A DNA stretch of 64,000 bases. Origin: CAUZIZ01 sp965218775. GTDB lineage: Bacteria > Acidobacteriota > UBA6911 > RPQK01 > JAJDTT01. Every line of letters begins with the position of its first letter. Position 1 is the first letter of the stretch. The position numbers and the translations under genes are program-made. The stretch is from the NCBI GenBank assembly GCA_965218775.1, contig CBDCLS010000005.1:248001-312000 (forward strand), in the 5' to 3' direction. The notes under the pieces were generated by a model. It saw only the letters and a program-made list of their open reading frames with translations. It did no database searches and was not told the DNA's origin. Shown here one piece after another: positions 57,949-64,000 of this stretch.

Positions 57949-58437
57949 CCGACCGGTTCCAGGACTACAGCCTACGCCGAAGTTCTCGGATATGGTGCGA
58001 ACTGCGACGGAGAGGACATGCTTCAGCCGTCAGCAGAGCGTCAGGCGGAGTGCATTGTTCGGGCTCTCGAGAACTCCGGAAGATCGCGATGTCTCCCTGG
58101 ATGCATAAGCGCTCACGCCACTGGAACGATTGACGGAAACGCCACGGAAGCAGAGGCGATTCATCGGGTCTTTAGAGCCCATGCAGAGCAAATCCCCGTG
58201 GCGGCCATCAAGTCGTCTATCGGACATAGTCTGGGGGCGAGTGGCGGACTGGCCGCTGTTGCCTCCATCCTGGGGTTGAGGGATCAGCAGATTCCTCCGC
58301 TCATCAACCATGAGGGCGCGGATCCAGCGATTCGACTCAATCTGGTCCTCGGTGCTCCCAAGCGGCTCAAAAAGGGCTTGACTCTGATCAACGCTTTTGC
58401 CTTTGGAGGTTCCAACGCGGTTCTGGTTGTTGACTAG
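57949..58437 (+). pseudogene. Truncated 3-oxoacyl-ACP synthase (FabF-like), C-terminal part
   Basis: About 162 codons from AYAEVLGYGANCDGEDM onward, including the catalytic His motifs HATGTIDGNATEAEA and KSSIGHSLGASGG and the ending NAFAFGGSNAVLVV. The N-terminal half with the Cys nucleophile is absent; a stop codon lies just upstream. It cannot be an active condensing enzyme. Confidence 0.82.
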
Positions 58438-58755
58438 CCACCTGACTGAACTGTGGCGAGGATGCTGGCTAGGAAGCCAGCCGATTTGGTCGACCAGCAG
58501 CACGTCCCAGGTGTGTGCCAGCGGTCCACGCGAAAAAAAGATGGACCTTGAATCCAGGATGCTTCGCCAAAGCTCCGACCCCTTCCCGAGCGGTGAACAT
58601 TGCGTGGGTGGACAGGGAATCGAAGTCGCTCTCCGTTGAGCGAATTTCTCCCAACTCATCTTGACGAGCAAAGCCATCACTGCTGCGATCGAATAACAAA
58701 CGCTCCCACATCAACCGCAGCGATTAAAGAGTAGACCTTCCCCCAGGGAGCGTCT
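58438..58755. other. Intergenic stretch, nothing recognised
   Basis: About 320 bp between the FabF remnant and the kinase gene. Open frames on both strands resemble no family I know. Confidence 0.35.
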
Positions 58756-59490
58756 TCAGACATCCCGGTTACCTCTTTGGACCAACCGATTCATGCGGCG
58801 GCTCATGAAGCCGAACAGTCCGGCCAGCGGGATCTTCCTGTTCAGGCGCTTGTGGTCGTCTTTTGTCAGAAGGTGAGGGGCGATCCGTCGCTTCAGTTTG
58901 CTAACGGCCCGCTGGTCGTAAAGTCCCCGGTAGCGGAGGACCCAGCCAACGAATCTCAGCGCAGGTCGAGGAATGACAACAGAAGAAGCGAAATCAATCA
59001 ATATGGGTCGCCACTCAGGAGTCACCAGGACGTTACGCCCTACATCCAAGTGGAGCACACCCTGCTGGCGCAGACGCCCAAGAAGGCCATCCAGCTCCTC
59101 GAAGAACTCGATTCGATCGATTCCTGTGCTCTCCAGACAGTTCTTGCCCTCCACGTATTGCAAAAGGAATCCGTGCGTCTCCAGGCACGCCAGGAAGCGC
59201 GGGCACTCATCTACCGCCCCGGCGCGCCGATAGGCCTTGGCCTCCCTCGAGACGAGGTAGCGTCCCAAAGTCGCTTTGAAAAAGGAAGATGCCTGTGCAT
59301 AGTCTTTTAAAACAGCGAGTTGCCCGTTCCAGGATACCAGGGACACGGTAGCAGACCATCGCCGGCCGGGCTGCAGTACTTTGACGAGGTCAAGTTCGCC
59401 TCTCCGAATGTATCTGACTCCTTGGGGGGAACCCATCATAACATCGTACATCTGCACCGCATTCTGCCACCCGTTGGTCGGCGCGCTCAA
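58756..59490 (-). CDS. Lipopolysaccharide-kinase/RIO-like protein kinase
   Basis: A 244-aa cytoplasmic protein. The kinase core shows LAVLKDY (ATP Lys), VEGKNCLES, the catalytic HLDVGRNVL (HxD..N) and ILIDFAS (DFG-like). This pattern fits the lipid-A-core kinase (WaaP/Kdo) or RIO1-type group. The N-terminal start is uncertain: TTG 59490 lies 12 nt from the IS6 end, and ATG 59451 or 59439 may be the true start. A promoter from the IS could drive it. Confidence 0.68.
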   Translation of the reverse strand: MSAPTNGWQNAVQMYDVMMGSPQGVRYIRRGELDLVKVLQPGRRWSATVSLVSWNGQLAVLKDYAQASSFFKATLGRYLVSREAKAYRRAGAVDECPRFLACLETHGFLLQYVEGKNCLESTGIDRIEFFEELDGLLGRLRQQGVLHLDVGRNVLVTPEWRPILIDFASSVVIPRPALRFVGWVLRYRGLYDQRAVSKLKRRIAPHLLTKDDHKRLNRKIPLAGLFGFMSRRMNRLVQRGNRDV

Positions 59491-59501
59491 ACGCCGCCAA
59501 C

Positions 59502-60298
59502 GGGGTTGTCAAGTTATCGGGCTGACGGCCAGTTCGAGACGCAATACACTCCAGCGTAGTCCGTTCTCACCGGGCACAAGTCGCCTCTCTCCAGCCATCG
59601 AAAGCCCTGTCTCGAAGGAGACGATGATGAACCGCTTTCAGGTGGTGTGGACCAACGCGGAACAGATTCTGAACGGGACCGTGGACAGCTAAGAACCGTT
59701 GGGCCTGGGCAATTGATTTGAATCGTCGCATTTGACGCCCCTTCTCGCGGGTGTGTTGGTGGGAGACCTCAGCCCGGTTGTTCTCGTACTGACCGGTTCG
59801 ATGGGGAACCGATGGGAAGACTTCGCGATGAGCCGCCGGATAGCTCCGAAGCTTGTCGGTGACGAGTTGCCAGGGTGGTTTTTCTTGATGCTTCAAGGCT
59901 TTACGAAAGAACCTTTTAGCAGCTCGGCGATCTCTTCTTAGTGACCAGAATATCGATCACGTCCCTGTCTTGATCCACTGCTCGCCACAGATAGTGGAGC
60001 TGGCCGCGGATCTTGAGGAAGGCTTCGTCCACGTGCCAAATGTCCCCGAGCCGTCCCTGTTTCCGCCGAAGAATGCGAGCGTAGGGCGGACCGAACTTCG
60101 AACACCAGAACCGAATCGCCTCGTACGAGACGGTGATGCCGCGCTCAGCCAACAGATCTTCCACGTCTCGGAAACTGAGAGTGAACCAATGGTAGAGCCG
60201 GACGGAATAGCTGATGATTTCAGGTGGAAAACGGTGGCCCTTGTAGCTGGATCTCATCCGTGCATTGTCGCTGATGCCCGCCCAACTTGATAGTACCC
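59502..60298 (-). mobile_element. IS6-family element, damaged
   Basis: About 797 bp. The two ends resemble each other in inverted orientation: GGGTTGTCAAGTTATCGGG at the left and GGGTACTATCAAGTTGGG at the right. The length fits IS6. No target duplication was seen. Its transposase is frameshifted. Confidence 0.7.
59567..60257 (-). pseudogene. Frameshifted IS6-family (IS240-like) transposase
   Basis: Two frames give one IS6 transposase: 59916-60257 (MRSSYKGHRFPPEIIS ... IWHVDEAFLKIRGQLHYLWRAVD) and 59567-59896 (VTDKLRSYPAAHREV ... YENNRAEVSHQHTREKGRQ). Joining them at VTKK-RDRRAAKRFFRK restores the family sequence, so one base was gained near 59928. All three DDE blocks survive. Not expected to be active. 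Confidence 0.85.
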
Positions 60299-60474
60299 TA
60301 CGAGGTCAATACCGGTACCACCTGAGAAATCACTCGCTGAAAGGAGAGGCTCCTTCAACAGAAATATGAGAAAAGGTGCTTGCTCCCATGGGGGAAGGTT
60401 GGTAGCTTCATGCGAACCTCAGAGAAACTCGGATCCGAAGTTGATTTGAGGAATGTCGGTTGAAGGTTCTTTCT

Positions 60475-61689
60475 ATGGAGCGACGTGGCTTTCTCAAGCA
60501 GTCTCTTTCGGCCCTCGCCTTGGGTGTGGCTGGCAGATCCACCCGGGGAGAACGTTTGGCTGGATCTGCCGGGGCTGTAGACCCGGCCCAGCTGCACCGG
60601 GAAGCCATTGTCATCGACACCTACGGGAGCCTGTACCTGGAAGACTTCCGAAGAGGGCACATAGACGTCATCGTCCATGGAATCGGTGTCGAAGAACTCT
60701 TCGTGAGCGATGCCCGGGAAGGAATCATCGATCCTCCCCAGAAGGGCAAGAACATTATCGAGAACCTGTTTGACGGCCCGCAGGTGGTCAAGCGGGTCCT
60801 GCAGCGCGTCGACCAGGTGCTGCAGAGCGTGCGGCAGCACCCGGATGCCGTGGAGCTGGCCCTTCGGTCCGCTGAGGTGAAGCGAATAGTCCGAGCCGGC
60901 AAGATTGCGGTGATCCCCATGCTCAACGCGGGCTGGATCGACAACGATCTGGCCGTCCTGAGGATGTATCACCGCATGGGGATCCGGGTCTTTGCGTTGA
61001 CCCATATCGCTGCTTTCAACTGGGTTGACTCCAGCGGGGAGCTGAACCCGAAGTCCGGGTTGGATGACTTCGGCCGAGAGGTGGTTCGGGAGTGCAACCG
61101 GATCGGGATGCTGGTGGATGTCTCCCATGCCTCGGATCAGGCTTTCTGGGACACGATCCGTACCAGTTCCAGACCTGTCATCGCCACCCATTCCGGTTGC
61201 CGGGCTCTGTGCCGGGTGCAACGCAACCTGACGGACGAGATGCTGCGGGCCCTGGCCGAGAACGGGGGCGTGGTGGGAATCTTCAGCGTTCCCTCCTACC
61301 TGGACACCAACGCCCTGGACGAGATGATGAAGAGCCGATTCCTCCCCGACTACTCGGACCGGGATCGGCGCCTGGCCCAGGAATTCTCCGATCCCTTCGA
61401 GCTGGCCGCCGCCATGAGGAATACGCTGGATTCACATTCCTACGTCGAGAAAATCCAGCTGCCTCCTATCGACGTTTTTCTAGACCACATCGACCATGCC
61501 GTCCAAGTGGCCGGAATCGACCATGTGGCGGTCTCCTCCGACAACGAGGGCGTGCAGGACCTGGAAGACCGGTCCAAGTGGCCGAACCTGACCCGGGGTC
61601 TGGTGGAACGGGGATACAGCGCTGGGGACATCCGAAAGATCCTGGGAGAGAACTTCCTCCGGGTCTGGGACCAGGCGGCCAAGCCCTGA
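60475..61689 (+). CDS. M19 (membrane dipeptidase) homolog with an altered metal site
   Basis: A 404-aa protein with a Tat-type leader (ERRGFLKQS). The M19 fold is clear: LVDVSHASDQAFWDTI, VIATHSGCRAL, GGVVGIFSVPS, HVAVSSDNEG. In active dipeptidases the first metal site is H-x-D near the start; here it reads VIDTYGSLY, and the bridging Glu block (GxEGG) reads PMLNAGW. Two or more ligands are thus missing, while both later His residues remain. It may have lost or changed activity. ATG 60475 chosen; TTG 60460 is upstream. Confidence 0.82.
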   Translation: MERRGFLKQSLSALALGVAGRSTRGERLAGSAGAVDPAQLHREAIVIDTYGSLYLEDFRRGHIDVIVHGIGVEELFVSDAREGIIDPPQKGKNIIENLFDGPQVVKRVLQRVDQVLQSVRQHPDAVELALRSAEVKRIVRAGKIAVIPMLNAGWIDNDLAVLRMYHRMGIRVFALTHIAAFNWVDSSGELNPKSGLDDFGREVVRECNRIGMLVDVSHASDQAFWDTIRTSSRPVIATHSGCRALCRVQRNLTDEMLRALAENGGVVGIFSVPSYLDTNALDEMMKSRFLPDYSDRDRRLAQEFSDPFELAAAMRNTLDSHSYVEKIQLPPIDVFLDHIDHAVQVAGIDHVAVSSDNEGVQDLEDRSKWPNLTRGLVERGYSAGDIRKILGENFLRVWDQAAKP

Positions 61690-61730
61690 GTTCGCTTCTT
61701 TCCTGAACATTTGGCTAGCATACCTTGAGG

Positions 61731-61800
61731 ACGCTGAGGGAGCGTAACGCAGCTAGGACGGATGATTGCAGCGCCGCACTAGGTTGAGCGTGAGACGTTT
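61731..61800. repeat. Possible decayed end of a family 2 element
   Basis: CGGATGATTGCAGCGCCG (near 61760) resembles CGGATGATTGCGGCGACG of copy G. The terminal inverted end is not recognisable. Low confidence. Confidence 0.3.
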
Positions 61801-61888
61801 GGGATAGAGTCATCGGATGTAAGTTAAATCGGGCACTAGCTAGTTCCCATCCCAAGGACTTTAAATAGCTGAAAATGAAGGAGTAAGG

Positions 61889-63450
61889 TGGGGATGTGGC
61901 CTCCCTTTTTTGTCAGACCTCTTTGTTAATCTTTTGGTGCGAACAAATTGAAAACAAAGAAGTTAACTCGAAAAAGGAGGCCCAACGTTGCGCCAGAAAA
62001 CGGAAGAACGACTCCCCCTTTGCCACATTTTCCCCGACCACCAAATGGCCCGGGAACTGGAAAAGATCTCCGAGATCCTGGACCACAATCCCCGGATCTC
62101 GGCCTTAGTTTTACAGGATCTATGTGACACTTCCAATCCGCAGAAAGGCGCCAGCGGACTCAGTGCCGAGTTTGTCCTACGAGCGACCCTCGTCAAACAG
62201 CTGCACGGCTTCAGCTACGAGCAGCTGGCCTTTCACCTACTCGACTCCCAGAGCTTCCGCAGTTTTGTGCGTCACCCCCTGGGCTGGATGCCGAATAGGT
62301 CCACCCTGCAGCGCAATATCTCGAAGATCTCTGAAGCCAGCTGGAAAGAGATCAATACCGTCTTGGTGGGCTGGGCCGCTCAGAAGGGACTGGAAAAGGG
62401 CCAGCGCATCCGCCTCGATTCGACCGCCGTCGAGAGCGGCATTCATCATCCGACCGACAGTGCCCTGCTCGACGATGCGGTGCGCACGGTGAGCCGGCTT
62501 CTGGGACAGCTCAAGGAGCGACAAGGCGCGCTCGAAGCCGAAGGCCAGGCGTCGACGGCGGTGGTCTTTACCAACCACAGCCGACAAGCCAAGCGGCGGG
62601 CTTTTCAGATCGCCAACGGCCGAGGAGCCAAACGCCAGCGCGCCTATCGCGATCTGTTGAAGGTCGCCCGCAAAACCTACGGCTACGGCCTCACGGCCTT
62701 GCAAGCCGATTTGCCGGCCGCCGACCTGCTGACCGTGGCGCTGCTGGTCTCCTTGGAGCATTACCTGAAGCTGATGGCCCGGGTCATCGATCAAACGGAG
62801 CGACGCGTCCTGCGCGGCGAGACCGTGCCCGCCGCCGAGAAGGTCTTTTCGATTTTTGAAGAGCATACGGACATCATCAAAAAAGGCCAGCGCGAACCGA
62901 CCTATGGGCACAAGATCTTTCTGACCGGCGGTCGCTCGTCGCTGATCTTGAACTGTGAAGTCCTGGCTGGAAACCCGGCCGATGTGGGTCAGCTCCAACC
63001 CTTGCTCGGAGCCCATCGAGAGGTCTACGGTCGCTATCCGCGTCAGATGGCGGCGGACCGGGGCTTTTACAGCCAAGCCAATTTGACCTGGGCCAAAGGG
63101 GAGGGCATCCAGGATGCCGCCTTTGATCGCAAGGGAAGTCTGCCGATCAGCGAGATGGTGCGCTCCAGCTGGCTTTACAAACAGTTGAGACGTTTTCGCG
63201 CCGGCATTGAGGGTTGTATCTCGTGGCTCAAGCGCGTCTTCGGGCTGGACCGCTGCACCTGGAAAGGCTGGGAGCACTTCCAGCAGTACGTGCAGGCTTC
63301 CGTGGTCAGCTACAACCTGCTCGTTCTGGCCCGTTTGCTTCCCTGAGACCGTTGCAGCCTCTTGGAACCCAAAACGCTCGGAGCTGCGGCCGCAGTGTCT
63401 GCAAAATCCAGCTCCGTCATCCTCCTGCTGGCGAAAAAGGGTCCACCGAG
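61889..63450 (+). mobile_element. ISNCY-like insertion sequence, boundaries approximate
   Basis: Contains one intact transposase. Imperfectly similar inverted ends are proposed: GTGGCCTCCCTTTTTTGTC near 61896 and, in reverse complement, GTGGACCCTTTTTCGCC near 63440. No target duplication was identified, so the limits are estimates. Confidence 0.5.
61988..63346 (+). CDS. DDE transposase, ISNCY-like
   Basis: A 452-aa transposase. The N-terminal domain (KQLHGFSYEQLAFHLLDSQSFRSF, then NRSTLQRNIS) is followed by a DDE core: QRIRLDSTAVESGIHHP (first Asp), QMAADRGFYSQ (second Asp) and GIEGCISWLKRVFGLDRC (Glu). Start is TTG 61988 with GGAGG 7 nt upstream. No frameshift, so possibly active. IS5/IS1182 relatives are less likely because of the long N-terminal domain. 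Confidence 0.87.
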   Translation: MRQKTEERLPLCHIFPDHQMARELEKISEILDHNPRISALVLQDLCDTSNPQKGASGLSAEFVLRATLVKQLHGFSYEQLAFHLLDSQSFRSFVRHPLGWMPNRSTLQRNISKISEASWKEINTVLVGWAAQKGLEKGQRIRLDSTAVESGIHHPTDSALLDDAVRTVSRLLGQLKERQGALEAEGQASTAVVFTNHSRQAKRRAFQIANGRGAKRQRAYRDLLKVARKTYGYGLTALQADLPAADLLTVALLVSLEHYLKLMARVIDQTERRVLRGETVPAAEKVFSIFEEHTDIIKKGQREPTYGHKIFLTGGRSSLILNCEVLAGNPADVGQLQPLLGAHREVYGRYPRQMAADRGFYSQANLTWAKGEGIQDAAFDRKGSLPISEMVRSSWLYKQLRRFRAGIEGCISWLKRVFGLDRCTWKGWEHFQQYVQASVVSYNLLVLARLLP

Positions 63451-63601
63451 CACAAAGTGGTCTTTGCCCGCTGCCTATGGTATATTAAGTATCTTAGAAT
63501 CAGCTAATTAACAAAGCTTAAAAGTCAATTCTGGGATGGAAACTAGCTAGATCCGGGGCTGTCCCGTCATCCATATCAAGAATCATGTACGGAGGAAACC
63601 G

Positions 63602-64000
63602 ATGGTAGAACTGAATTCGAGTTGGAAGCGGAGTTTTGATGTCTACGATAGGATCAGTCGGCTGGGAGTCGATCTGGGGCAGAAGGAAGACGTGGTTCCG
63701 CCTCCAGATGGGCAGCGTCTTTCCCAAGTTACCTTTACCCCCTCGGGCCTGGCCTTTCTTTCCGGTACGGTCGGTGGCATGGGAGCTGTCACCAACGAGG
63801 ATGCGGAGGTCGAGACGGGGATCGAGGCGGGTCGCGAGGCGGGTATCCAGCACATCCGTTGTCTGCACTGGGGACTCCATCCTCTGGGGACGCTGAACGA
63901 TGTCTGGTACTGCGTCAAATGTCTCGGCATGGTCAACTCGGCCGGCGGTGGGGTCCTGACCCGCTCACACGAGGTCGTCGACGGATACTCCAAGGTCTTT
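63602..64000 (+). CDS. RidA/YjgF-family protein, partial (runs off the window)
   Basis: 133 codons without a stop before the window ends. GGAGG lies 6 nt ahead of ATG 63602. The sequence follows the YjgF plan: VYDRISRLGVDL, then LAFLSGTVGG, then VWYCVKCLGMVNSAGG. Rid-family proteins remove reactive imines or bind small ligands; this subgroup (with the VYxRLxxLGI start) is larger than RidA proper. The C-terminus with the catalytic Arg/Glu region is outside the window. Confidence 0.75.
   Translation, partial: MVELNSSWKRSFDVYDRISRLGVDLGQKEDVVPPPDGQRLSQVTFTPSGLAFLSGTVGGMGAVTNEDAEVETGIEAGREAGIQHIRCLHWGLHPLGTLNDVWYCVKCLGMVNSAGGGVLTRSHEVVDGYSKVF

Noticed and set aside
58469..58714. Small frame beside the kinase gene
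   Set aside because: Overlapping frames on both strands and no recognisable motif.

Overview
The window looks like a chromosomal segment of a GC-rich, Gram-negative bacterium. A complete Tol-Pal envelope cluster with CpoB, paired DUF1501/DUF1553 (PSD1) secreted proteins, and a Pal lipoprotein carrying an extra Ig-like domain best fit an Acidobacteriota-type genome. This placement is an inference from gene content; no rRNA or other decisive marker lies in the window, and I recognised no tRNA, rRNA or CRISPR array.

Layout. 0-7.2 kb: a PafA-type phosphatase, a phosphoheptose-isomerase-like SIS protein, a small PC4-type ssDNA-binding protein, a bifunctional nuclease, miaB and recN. 7.3-12.8 kb: tolQ-tolR-tolA-tolB-pal-cpoB, with a 276-bp palindromic repeat between pal and cpoB. 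13.1-15.6 kb: an unknown secreted protein overlapping a lipoprotein. 16-22 kb: katG, a complete IS1380-family element and an SLC13 transporter with RCK_C domains. 22-33.5 kb: ssb, an HtrA protease, an MFS transporter, tsaB, mutS, two glycosyltransferases and an AGCS symporter. 33.6-41.6 kb: a corrinoid-dependent one-carbon cluster (225-aa unknown, MtaA-like Zn methyltransferase, DHPS-type methyl-THF methyltransferase, B12-binding protein, small Cys-rich protein, reductive activator of corrinoid proteins, MetV, MetF). It would move methyl groups from an unknown donor through cobalamin to tetrahydrofolate, or the reverse. 41.7-51.4 kb: a DUF1501/DUF1553 pair, a beta-propeller protein, a PhoD-like phosphatase and a double amidohydrolase. 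51.5-64 kb: an accessory, decaying zone with a frameshifted lactone oxidase, a TPR protein, SGNH-hydrolase membrane proteins and a paralog fragment, IS91-like and FabF remnants, a lipid-A/RIO-like kinase, a frameshifted IS6 element, an M19 peptidase homolog lacking metal ligands, an ISNCY-like element and the start of a RidA-family gene.

The most unusual signal is a set of short palindromic interspersed elements. One family (five copies, about 166-277 bp) has a conserved core enclosed by arms of 25-40 nt. The arms differ in sequence from copy to copy, yet each pairs nearly perfectly with its partner in the same copy, and the elements are usually bounded by CTAG. A second family (two copies), a third (two copies) and a 139-bp MITE-like element sit in other intergenic gaps. 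Several of these lie between co-directional genes inside apparent operons, including pal/cpoB and the one-carbon cluster.
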